Assembly (NCBI RefSeq): GCF_024347415.1
Contig: NZ_AP025476.1
Span: forward strand, 1,922,001-1,986,000
Direction of reading: 5' to 3'
Origin: Vibrio crassostreae
GTDB lineage: Bacteria; Pseudomonadota; Gammaproteobacteria; Enterobacterales; Vibrionaceae
DNA: 64,000 bases
A program made the position numbers and the translations under genes. Under the pieces are notes generated by a model, which did not search any database, was not told the DNA's origin, and was given only the letters and a program-made list of their open reading frames with translations. Positions within the stretch are counted from its first letter, which is position 1, and each line of letters opens with the position of its first letter. Shown piece by piece: positions 25,623 through 33,684 of this stretch.

Positions 25623-26924
25623 TTACTTAACTTGGTAACCTTTTGCGCCGTAGTACACTAGGTAAACGAAGCCAATGAATGGGATAACAAATGCGGCGCC
25701 AATGCCTGCTGCATCTGAGATTTGCCCCATGATGGCGGTTAGCAGTGCACCACCCAGAATTGCCATGATTAGGAAGCTTCCACCAAACTTTGAATCAGAC
25801 CCTAAATCTCTCAGTGATAGCCCAAAAATAGTTGGGAACATCAGAGACATACATGCAGACACACCGACTAGTGCATAAGCTCCTGCTAACCCACCCACTG
25901 CCATGATTACAGCAACTAAAATCGCAGCGATCGCAGCCAAAGCAGCAAGTAGTTTTTGTGGTTCAATGTGTTTCATTAGCGCGACACAAACCCAGCGCAT
26001 GACAGAGAAAATCACAATAGATGTCAGTAGGTATGTTGATGCTTCTGCTTCTGTACCGCCGACTTCTTGCATCACGTAACGAATAGTCCATGACCAACAA
26101 CCAATTTGCGCACCGACATAGAAAAACTGAGCTAACACGCCTTTGGTGAAGTGGCTTCGCTTGACAATACGGCGGTACGCCTGACCAAATGTAGACTCAC
26201 CGGTAGTACTTGTGTCCTTTGCGGCCGGCATTTTAGTTTTAAGAATCAATAGCCAAATTAAAGCAATAACAACTGCTACGCCCATATAGGGCATCATTAC
26301 TGCGTACAGTTCGTCAGATTGAATTTTCGCTAGTTCGTCAGCAGCCATGGCCGCACGTTCACTATCCGTTGCAGGGTTTAGTTGCGATAAGATGTAAAAT
26401 TTGCCAATTAACACCCCAGTGATCGAACCAATAGGGTTACAAGCTTGAGCAATATTTAGACGTCGAGTTGCGGTTTCTTCAGGACCCATCGCTAATATGT
26501 ATGGGTTGGCACTTGTTTCTAGAATGGAGAGACCGCCAGCTAGAACAAATAATGCCAGCAAGAAAGGTAAATATTCCATTGCTTGCGCGGCGGGATAAAA
26601 TAGCAGTGCGCCGGTTGCAAACAATCCAAGGCCCAAAAGCACTCCGGCTTTATAACTGTATCGCTGTATGAAAAGCGCAGCGGGAAGAGCCAAACAAAAA
26701 TAAGCGCCATAGAAAGCCGTTTGTACCAAACCCGATTGCATATCGGTTAAAGTAAATACTTTTCGAAACTGTGCAATAAGTACATCAGTCATGTTATTTG
26801 CCAAACCCCACATGGCAAAACAACAACATAGTAGCCAAAAAGCAAATTTAATTTCCTTTGGTATTACCTCTACTTTATTATTCCTCTGTGTTTCAGACGA
26901 ACTTATATTGAGAGTATCACTCAT
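25623..26924 (-). CDS. fucP: L-fucose:proton symporter
   Basis: 433 aa, major facilitator superfamily with about 12 membrane segments starting FAFWLLCCCFAMWGLANNMT. The FYGAYFCLALPAALF segment and the central acidic/linker region (KTKMPAAKDTSTTGE) fit the FucP family. AAGGAT ribosome site. Second gene of the transcript, 64 bases after fucR. Confidence 0.92.
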   Translation of the reverse strand: MSDTLNISSSETQRNNKVEVIPKEIKFAFWLLCCCFAMWGLANNMTDVLIAQFRKVFTLTDMQSGLVQTAFYGAYFCLALPAALFIQRYSYKAGVLLGLGLFATGALLFYPAAQAMEYLPFLLALFVLAGGLSILETSANPYILAMGPEETATRRLNIAQACNPIGSITGVLIGKFYILSQLNPATDSERAAMAADELAKIQSDELYAVMMPYMGVAVVIALIWLLILKTKMPAAKDTSTTGESTFGQAYRRIVKRSHFTKGVLAQFFYVGAQIGCWSWTIRYVMQEVGGTEAEASTYLLTSIVIFSVMRWVCVALMKHIEPQKLLAALAAIAAILVAVIMAVGGLAGAYALVGVSACMSLMFPTIFGLSLRDLGSDSKFGGSFLIMAILGGALLTAIMGQISDAAGIGAAFVIPFIGFVYLVYYGAKGYQVK

Positions 26925-26988
26925 AAGATATCCTTATTATTAATTAAATTATTTATTTTTATTTTAAAGTTTGTTTTGTTTCACGTTA

Positions 26989-27675
26989 TTACAAATCAGT
27001 TATTACTACATCTACCGATTCGTTATCACATATTTTAAGAAGACTTCTTTTTTTGTATTTAGATTTATCGGCAATTAGAATAACTTGATCAGATATATCG
27101 ATAAAACTTCTTTTTATTTGATAGTTATATTCATTTGAATCCCAAACTCCTGAGTCATAATCAAACCCAACGCAGGAAAAGAAGCAGACGTCCAAAGACA
27201 TATTAGCCAGTGTCTCCACTGCTAGTGGACCATAGAAACTACTGTACTTCTCGGAATAACTGCCACCAGTACAAATTACATTAATATTACTTTTACCTTC
27301 AAGGGCAATAACATTCTGAAGAGAATTGGTAATAATAGTGCAACTGATATTTGGAATCTCTCGAGCGAGACACCAACTCGATGAACTTGCGTCTAAACCT
27401 ATTACCATTTCTTCTTTAATATAATCTAACGCTTTGCTTACCAGTAATTCCTTTTCTTCTATATAGTCCTTAGAACGCGCATGAAAAGAAAGACCTTCAT
27501 CAATTTCTTGAACACTAATAGCCCCACCATGAACTCTTTTAAGTGCGCCCGATTCATCAAGCTTTTTTAAATCTCGACGAATGGTTTCCACAGAAACATT
27601 AAAGGCTTCTGCTATTTCTTCGACGGTTGCACTTCTTTGATCATTTATTAGTTCAACAATTTGTAGGCTTCTCAT
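26989..27675 (-). CDS. fucR: DeoR-family regulator of the fucose operon
   Basis: 228 aa. N-terminal DeoR winged helix at 1-57 (RSATVEEIAEAFNVSVETIR, RDLKKLDESGALKRVHGGA), then the DeoR C-terminal sugar-phosphate sensor with VIGLDASSSSWCLAREI, TNSLQNV and TGGSYSEKYSSFYGPLA. In E. coli FucR is an activator responding to fuculose 1-phosphate; whether this one activates or represses cannot be told. GGGAG ribosome site. First gene of a seven-gene same-strand cluster; promoter lies above 27675. Confidence 0.85.
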   Translation of the reverse strand: MRSLQIVELINDQRSATVEEIAEAFNVSVETIRRDLKKLDESGALKRVHGGAISVQEIDEGLSFHARSKDYIEEKELLVSKALDYIKEEMVIGLDASSSSWCLAREIPNISCTIITNSLQNVIALEGKSNINVICTGGSYSEKYSSFYGPLAVETLANMSLDVCFFSCVGFDYDSGVWDSNEYNYQIKRSFIDISDQVILIADKSKYKKRSLLKICDNESVDVVITDL

Positions 27676-28055
27676 AATGGTCTCCCGCTTGCTTGATTAT
27701 TAATTTACCAATGAAAAAATGGCAAAACTGTGACGAAATCGCCATCAAGCCCGTTATTGACCGATTTGTGACTGATATTGTGGACTATTAAACACAAATG
27801 CCCGCAACTTATAAAAACAGTCATTCATTAATAAGGAATTATAATTGTTAGAACAGCTTGTAATCACCACTTACATAGATTGAGTGATATTGCGAATACT
27901 TGCCTATTTAGACCAAAGCGTATAACTCAGGGGAGGACACGAAATGTCTGCACAGAGACAGTAATAAGTATCCACAAAGTAAACATGAAACAATGATTGG
28001 CTGAACTTGGCTAACTAAAGTGGGTAAAAACAGGAGGATTAGTACTCTAAGAAAC

Positions 28056-28175
28056 TTTGGGGCAGATCTGCGTTACGGTGATCTACCCCGTCAGCACGGA
28101 TTTGGACAAAAATGCGTTACGAAAAATCGAACATTAGCAATTCATGAATAACGTTTTAGAAAGTCAGAGTGCAAA
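28056..28175 (+). repeat. Module-border repeat, copy E (diverged)
   Basis: Same plan as the long copies but diverged: TTTGGGGC at 28056, a hairpin with GGGG-c-AGATC / GATCT-a-CCCC arms, then TTTGGACA (28101-28108), ATTAGCAATTCATGAATAAC (compare ATTAGTGATTTATGAATCAC in copy B) and GTGCAAAAG. It closes the fucose block on the right. Confidence 0.6.
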
Positions 28176-28229
28176 AGATTTGTGAGAATTGCAAAAGGTC
28201 GGGTACTAAGCATTAGTGAGGATTGAGTA

Positions 28230-28261
28230 CAGTTCAAAATGTTACATAACATTTTGAACTG
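28230..28261. repeat. Perfect 15-bp inverted repeat
   Basis: Arms CAGTTCAAAATGTTA (28230-28244) and TAACATTTTGAACTG (28247-28261) with a 2-nt loop CA. One of the strongest dyads of the window. It lies between border repeat E and gmtX, with no T-run beyond. Confidence 0.85.
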
Positions 28262-28418
28262 GCCAAGTGGTGAAGCCACAACAAATATTAGCAGGGATTG
28301 CACTTTTGGGGATATTGTCGTAAATTTTGGGCTTATCCGTATTATTCTTGGTAGAATCAGTCAAATGTAGCAGAACGCCTTTAGCGTGTAGTTCACCTTC
28401 TAGTGCTTTGAAGGTTTT
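28242..28418 (-). pseudogene. Possible fragment of a STAS-domain (SulP-type) protein
   Basis: An open frame of 58 codons without a start codon reads FKALEGELHAKGVLLHLTDS early on, which resembles the STAS-domain end of SulP anion permeases (L-x2-L-x2-EL-x3-G-x-x-LHLS). The remainder shows no match. Closed upstream by a stop codon. Possibly debris of a chromosomal gene broken by the island. Low confidence. Confidence 0.25.
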
Positions 28419-28436
28419 TTAGGGTAGAACTTTAAT

Positions 28437-28607
28437 TTAATACGGCTCACCCACAACCAATCCTTTTGCCACTTCGATACGATTAAGCTGACCTCTGAAC
28501 ACGATTTGTTTACAGTCACCTTCCGTCTGTGGGACTTTCCAGCTCTCAAATACATCAAGGTTTATTACGCCTTTTGCTGCCCACTCGCCATTACTTATCA
28601 ATCTCAA
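28437..28607 (-). CDS. Small ORF overlapping the end of gmtX
   Basis: 56 aa from a TTG at 28607, or 54 from a TTG at 28601; both lie inside the last codons of gmtX. The product reads NGEWAAKGVINLDVFESWKV, then PQTEGDCKQIVFRGQLNRIE and VAKGLVVGEPY, which has balanced, protein-like composition. Coupled translation after gmtX is plausible. Not recognised; it could be a fourth small gene of the GMT operon or a frameshifted tail. Confidence 0.4.
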   Translation of the reverse strand: MRLISNGEWAAKGVINLDVFESWKVPQTEGDCKQIVFRGQLNRIEVAKGLVVGEPY

Positions 28608-29268
28608 CTAATAGCTTGCGAAGCCCTGTGACAAAGCCTCGTGGAAAAACCTCGCAACTGTACTCCATGTCTTTCACCTGACCTGCCATAGTGGTTTGCC
28701 AGTCGTTCTTGTCCATACATTCATCAGAAATGGCATAGACTAGGGCTTTTTTCTCTGATTCGGTGAGCACAGCCGATATGGGTGATAGTACTTCGACGCT
28801 TGGCTCTGTGGTGGCACAAAACTGGCGTACAGGGCGTTTATCGATAGTAATATTGGCGTACTGTTTAAGCAGGTTCACTTCTTTGCGATAGCGGTTACGC
28901 TCAGCGATAATTTGACCAAACAAGGCACGAACAGCAGGATCTGGAATACGTTCTAGCAACTTATGATCCGCAGGGATAGACTTAGACCGAGAGGTGTTGG
29001 ATACCGGCATTTTAGTGTTGGTATTGAACTTTTGCGCCCACGCTTCGATTAGGGTTCGGTAGTGCTTGTTACGAGTGGCACGTAAGGCTTCATAACCCGG
29101 CCCACCTTCCGCTGACGACACTCGCCCCATTTGCGTAATAGAGAAATCGCGTTGTCCCGACTTCGCATATGTTTTCAGGATACCGTTTAACTTATCGAGG
29201 TTTTGTTGAGTGCGTGGCACTTTACCGTCTTTTAAGTCAGCAAGAATGACATCAATATCTAATTCCAT
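28591..29268 (-). CDS. gmtX: Gamma-mobile-trio protein GmtX
   Basis: 225 aa, third gene of the trio. Begins with a DVILADLKDGKVPRTQQNLD segment and a helical, basic body; no catalytic motif, coiled-coil-like region RALFGQIIAERNRYRKEVNL near 135-155. Its start overlaps the gmtZ stop by one base (TAATG). GmtX is the accessory member of the trio that defines GMT islands in Vibrio and other gammaproteobacteria; its biochemical role is not known to me. Assigned by protein look plus synteny with gmtY and gmtZ. Confidence 0.8.
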   Translation of the reverse strand: MELDIDVILADLKDGKVPRTQQNLDKLNGILKTYAKSGQRDFSITQMGRVSSAEGGPGYEALRATRNKHYRTLIEAWAQKFNTNTKMPVSNTSRSKSIPADHKLLERIPDPAVRALFGQIIAERNRYRKEVNLLKQYANITIDKRPVRQFCATTEPSVEVLSPISAVLTESEKKALVYAISDECMDKNDWQTTMAGQVKDMEYSCEVFPRGFVTGLRKLLVEIDK

Positions 29269-31937
29269 TAGTCCTCCAATAAGTTCAGTAGAGCGATGCT
29301 GTTTAGGTGAATAGCTTTATCGGTAAGAGCGAGGATACCCTCAGAAAGCAGCTTATTATCGGCCATGTATTCATCTGCTTCGATATAACTAGCAACTTTA
29401 CGGTAGCCTTCAAGCTTATCGTTTGGATCAGCGATTTTCGCCATTTGGCGCATCATGGCATTGGCTGCGATAAGTTGCTGTTTATCATCCATTTCCATAA
29501 AAATAGGCTCAAAGCCTTTTTTCATCAGAACACGACTAAGCTTGCGTGAACGCTTTTCTATTACAGGGGTTTTGCGTAGTTCATCCTGCAAATCAGGATA
29601 GAATTCTGCATCTTCACAAATCAAGGATAGGTGTAGCAACTCAGAGTCGGTTTCGACAAACTTCAAGGCGTGACTGATATCTTGCTTGGAACCAACCGCA
29701 ATCAGTTTATCTGTAGTATCGTCCTCTTTCCTGGCTTCTTCGACACGAATGATTTTGCCAATAAGTTCAAAACACGCAATCCAGTCTTTGGCGTATTCAT
29801 TGGCTTCGATTTGCTGTTTTTCGTAGCGGCGCTGCAGTGCTTGCAGTTGATCGTGCTTGATGAACGGTTTGCCTTGCTCTTCACTGAAGAACTGCTCATC
29901 CTTTAGGGTTTCCATCTCGCGTTCGATTTCCACCGACAGGTTTGCCGTCTGATGCGCTTTATAACTCAGTTGATTGAAGTGGGCATTGAGCGCAGGGAGG
30001 TATCGAGCCTCTGTAATAAACCAACGGCAGCGAATACAGTTTTCAGGGCCATGTGGAACGCTGTCATGAATACGATTGATAGCAACTCTTGCATCCTTAA
30101 TCAACTCCCCCCCATTCCAGCAGCCTCCAAGGGTGCTGACTTCATCCGATTTTACGGTGTTACCACCGACCAAGCACAAACCATAAGAGCGCTCTTCCCA
30201 ACCGATCGGGTTTCGGTTAACCAGCGCCGCTTGGATGCTGCCATCATCTCTATACACCATCTTGCATTGGATTTGCTCCATTGAGGCATCTTTGAGGAAG
30301 TTGCGTACCGATTGTTTGGATTTGGCATTCAATGCATCATGCGCTTCATCCATTTTCTCAGCCATCACAGACGGGGTGATTTTGTTGTAGTAAATGGTCA
30401 TCAATAGACGTGTATGGCCTGCTAGCAGTTTAGAAATAACAGGTAGTGGTAATTGCGTATCCATCGTGTAAGCGGTGATTAGCGAGACACGTAAGCTATG
30501 TAATGGGAAAAGCGTAGCAAGCTTAGAACCATCGTACTTATCTTCAGGATAATCTATAACCAGCTTTAAACGTTCGCCGTTATCAAGAGTATCCCCTTGA
30601 GCTGCAATTTTATTTTCTAGGGTTAGTAAAAGTTGGTACCACAACGATGTTATGTTTGAGTCCCCGGTTAGCGGCTTATTCTTATCGTCACCTTTTGCTG
30701 AGGCATCGCGAAACAAAAACGCAGTTTCTCCCATGTTTTCTAGCTGCTGGCTAGTTTTAGGTTTTCCTGTATGCTTTTTAAGCAGCGTGGTGCAATTCGT
30801 TGGCTTGTAAATAGGATTGTATTTTTCTTGCCAATTGCGCAGTTTTTCCAGCCAATACAGCACTTCCTCATTTTGCCAAGGAATAGTGTAGCCGCATTCA
30901 AGCTCATTTTTATTTTGATCGGCTGTCTTATTGGTATTAATATACAGTCCAGTCGAATACTGCCCGGTTATGGTGTCGTGCATGCGACGAAATACCCCTT
31001 TTCCAAAAGGGCGCTTGGGGTTACCTAGTACGAAGTCGTTCTTATCGTTGAGCCCCCATCGTCCGTTTTTATAACGCCATGTGTCGGCTTCTCCACTATC
31101 TAACATGCGTACCTGATAAGTACGAAGTGGTAAATGTAGCTTTATAAAAATCGCCATCGATTTGACGGGAGACCAGAGTTGATAAATTGTGATTGTTTTA
31201 TTGTTCCGAATAACTTCTTTCGAGCGCCACACGCAATCAGGGTCGGATTTATCAACTTGCTCTGATTCAACCTCGAACCAGTCACCATCTCTACCTGCTT
31301 TACCTTGCCCAGTTTGTTGCTGTGCCCATGTCCAGTGTTTAAAATGACGGTAATGAAAGGCCTGATGCAAGGTTTCGCGTTGCTGAAGGTTTTGCTCAAT
31401 AACTGCCAGTTTTGCTTTATTTGGTAGTGGGCATAAAATTTGGCGTAAGTCCTGAATATAGCGATAGGGCAACGGATTGCGCACAGTTTCAATGGATGAA
31501 TGAGTCACTGTAATTTTATTTAATGGGTTTTTAACCAAAGGTATTATATTTCCCTTATCATCTTCCTCAGAAAAATGTTTAGTAATGATAAAGTCGACAA
31601 AATCTTTAGGATAGTTTACCGCTTGTCGTACATTGGTCGGATAATTAACTCTCGTTCTCGCTGCCCTCTCTAACTCGGCACTGCTGCATATATGACCGTT
31701 ATATCCTTTGAAAAACAGCCCCACATCGATGGCGTAGGGGGCATAATTTAGGATGTAGGTTTCAAAAAATATTTTTAGCGCATCACTCTTATGGTTAATT
31801 CCGGCAGTTTGCTTTGCCATCCATTCAGCCGCGAATTCTTGCCACTGAATCCACTTGGTGCCATGTGTAGTGAGCATCCAAGAAAAGCTGAAATCTGATG
31901 TCCGTTCACCACGTTTTTGGGCTTTTAGTTTTTCCAT
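29268..31937 (-). CDS. gmtZ: Gamma-mobile-trio integrase GmtZ
   Basis: 889 aa. Mid-protein tyrosine-recombinase box: HSLRVSLITAYTMDTQLPLP (H-x2-R) then LLAGHTRLLMTIYYN with the GH and the candidate nucleophilic tyrosine, around residues 483-525. A cysteine pair in GPENCIRCRWFITEARY (near 640) may bind metal. The long N-terminal half lacks recognisable domains. It begins two bases after gmtY and overlaps gmtX, so the three form one coupled operon. Confidence 0.85.
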   Translation of the reverse strand: MEKLKAQKRGERTSDFSFSWMLTTHGTKWIQWQEFAAEWMAKQTAGINHKSDALKIFFETYILNYAPYAIDVGLFFKGYNGHICSSAELERAARTRVNYPTNVRQAVNYPKDFVDFIITKHFSEEDDKGNIIPLVKNPLNKITVTHSSIETVRNPLPYRYIQDLRQILCPLPNKAKLAVIEQNLQQRETLHQAFHYRHFKHWTWAQQQTGQGKAGRDGDWFEVESEQVDKSDPDCVWRSKEVIRNNKTITIYQLWSPVKSMAIFIKLHLPLRTYQVRMLDSGEADTWRYKNGRWGLNDKNDFVLGNPKRPFGKGVFRRMHDTITGQYSTGLYINTNKTADQNKNELECGYTIPWQNEEVLYWLEKLRNWQEKYNPIYKPTNCTTLLKKHTGKPKTSQQLENMGETAFLFRDASAKGDDKNKPLTGDSNITSLWYQLLLTLENKIAAQGDTLDNGERLKLVIDYPEDKYDGSKLATLFPLHSLRVSLITAYTMDTQLPLPVISKLLAGHTRLLMTIYYNKITPSVMAEKMDEAHDALNAKSKQSVRNFLKDASMEQIQCKMVYRDDGSIQAALVNRNPIGWEERSYGLCLVGGNTVKSDEVSTLGGCWNGGELIKDARVAINRIHDSVPHGPENCIRCRWFITEARYLPALNAHFNQLSYKAHQTANLSVEIEREMETLKDEQFFSEEQGKPFIKHDQLQALQRRYEKQQIEANEYAKDWIACFELIGKIIRVEEARKEDDTTDKLIAVGSKQDISHALKFVETDSELLHLSLICEDAEFYPDLQDELRKTPVIEKRSRKLSRVLMKKGFEPIFMEMDDKQQLIAANAMMRQMAKIADPNDKLEGYRKVASYIEADEYMADNKLLSEGILALTDKAIHLNSIALLNLLED

Positions 31938-31939
31938 TA

Positions 31940-33490
31940 TTAACCTCTCATCTTTGGATGCTTACCAGTGAAATACCCTTGTGGGTCAATGTCATCGAAT
32001 CCATACTCGACCAACTCTTTCCAATCTAAGGGTTTGATTTTGGATTCAAGGTTTGCCAATCGCAGCGTAGCTTGGGTCAGTTCGTCAGAAATTTTTTTCT
32101 GACTTTTACCAGTATAGGGTAATTGTGAGTCTAGGGATTTGTGGTGCATGCAGCGGCGTATAACCAAAGGGTTAAGTCCTGAATCATCCAACCGTCTACC
32201 GTAATTATGTCTATGTCCATGGGGGTCTAAACCTTCTGTTTTGTTAGGCTCTAAGCCAATACGTTTTAATCCGTTGGCATAGTTGTCGTAGAAAGCAGAC
32301 TTTGTGTAAGGATTACTTAGTGCGCTGTGATGAAAGGAAATAAACGCATAAGGGTGGTGACAGTCAACACTGGCACGGTACTTTTGATAGTCTTTCCAAA
32401 GTGACATAAACACTTTGCCATAATCTGTAGGGAACCACTGAACCTGTATGTAGTTATCTTTATGGTCAGCCACACGGTTCTTCCACCCAAGGTGAATTGT
32501 GCCTTTCATGCGCTGACGAGGGATACGACCATACTGTTCTTTTAGATAGGTCTCTCTATTTTGTGTACCAGAGCGACTACGCCAACCATCCGGGGCTTTT
32601 CCGTCTATTTCGTTATAAATTCTGACAATTGCGGAATCAGGATTATTCGGATCTTCAAATACGTCGGTCACCCAAAGCGTTAACGTTTCGCTTCCCCGCA
32701 ACCCGCCACCATGCATGAGCAGTAGAATTAACTTATCTCTGAGCACCACACGCGGGTCTTTAGCACCACCGATACCATTCATATAAAAATCTTCCCAATG
32801 ACTTTCAGGGAATGCAATTGCGTCATCTTCGATTTTTGTGAGCGCCGTTCGACCTTTAATAGTTCGTGCCTTACGGATGGTTTTATTGACCGTCTTATCT
32901 TTGATATGACCAAGAAAGTCGTTCTGGTTTTTGCGATACCATGCAGCGTAATTGAGTCGTTGCTCATGAGGCATGGCATCACGCAAAGGGTTCATTGTTA
33001 CAGTACCTTGTTTTTCTGCCAACCAATCGGTGAATATAGTCAGTCGATGGATGTGCGCATTCACGTTACGGGTTGAAGTTGGCAACCAATACAAACAAGA
33101 TGGATCAATCCCATCCTCGCCAACAGTTCCCGTATATAAACGCTTAGAAAAGGTCTGAAAGAGTAACTTCGGATCGTCAAACAACCCTCTATTCGCTTCC
33201 ATGTAATCTAACAGCAAGGACACCGCTTGAAGAAACCCGTTCATTACAGAGTGACTCACACCGTCAGCCTCTAATTTGAGTAGGTAGTCAGTTACAGTAC
33301 TCAGTTCTCCTTGCTCTGTCAGTAAGATAGGAATCTGGCTTTTGATACCTGTATTGTCTTCTACAATAGTCGCCCTGACTTTAACTGATGACAAATTATA
33401 TTCCCCATACACACAATACACATTAAACACTGTATATCTACATGTATAATTGAGCAAGAAAAAGGCAGTTCTCTCTGCCTTAGTACACAT
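31940..33490 (-). CDS. gmtY: Gamma-mobile-trio tyrosine recombinase GmtY
   Basis: 516 aa as the longest frame; a TTG at 33394 with GGGGA upstream (protein beginning SSVKVRATIVEDN) looks like the better start because the first 32 residues are cysteine-rich and unlike the family. Catalytic residues of tyrosine recombinases are present: Arg in GGGLRGSETL, HRHNYGRRL (H-x2-R), His in CMHHKSLDSQ and Tyr in PYTGKSQ. It sits at the outer edge of the island, next to chromosomal efflux genes, as expected for GMT elements. Confidence 0.87.
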   Translation of the reverse strand: MCTKAERTAFFLLNYTCRYTVFNVYCVYGEYNLSSVKVRATIVEDNTGIKSQIPILLTEQGELSTVTDYLLKLEADGVSHSVMNGFLQAVSLLLDYMEANRGLFDDPKLLFQTFSKRLYTGTVGEDGIDPSCLYWLPTSTRNVNAHIHRLTIFTDWLAEKQGTVTMNPLRDAMPHEQRLNYAAWYRKNQNDFLGHIKDKTVNKTIRKARTIKGRTALTKIEDDAIAFPESHWEDFYMNGIGGAKDPRVVLRDKLILLLMHGGGLRGSETLTLWVTDVFEDPNNPDSAIVRIYNEIDGKAPDGWRSRSGTQNRETYLKEQYGRIPRQRMKGTIHLGWKNRVADHKDNYIQVQWFPTDYGKVFMSLWKDYQKYRASVDCHHPYAFISFHHSALSNPYTKSAFYDNYANGLKRIGLEPNKTEGLDPHGHRHNYGRRLDDSGLNPLVIRRCMHHKSLDSQLPYTGKSQKKISDELTQATLRLANLESKIKPLDWKELVEYGFDDIDPQGYFTGKHPKMRG

Positions 33491-33655
33491 TATACACCCT
33501 TTAGGTTACTGTATATAACGTTATCGTGCTCTTTTTGTTTCTATGTCGACAACAATTAAACCCTTAATAGCATTCACATTATATTAACGAGCGGCTATGC
33601 TAATTGTTCATATGAGGTAATCTGTTCAAGACAAATGATTATCCCCCTGTTAACA

Positions 33656-33673
33656 TTAGAGCTAATACTCTAA
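33656..33673. promoter_or_regulatory. Palindromic operator upstream of the efflux operon
   Basis: TTAGAG-CTAATA-CTCTAA, perfect 6-bp arms, starting 29 bases before the TolC-like start codon, where a repressor would overlap the transcription start. No regulator gene is adjacent; the neighbour on the left is the GMT recombinase. Confidence 0.6.
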
Positions 33674-33684
33674 TTTGGTATTTA

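Larger units (their letters stand above)
27676..28436. other. Intergenic stretch with repeat E, hairpin and a gene remnant
   Basis: About 760 bases between fucR and the gene tail at 28437. The first 350 should hold the fuc promoter; half-sites such as TGTGACGAAATC (27739) and TTGTGACTGATATTGTG (27765) are only weak CRP look-alikes. Then border repeat E (28056-28175), the perfect inverted repeat at 28230-28261 and a reading-frame remnant at 28242-28418. Confidence 0.5.

Noticed and set aside
27739..27781. CRP sites upstream of fucR
   Set aside because: Only half-sites TGTGA are seen; no full TGTGA-N6-TCACA palindrome.
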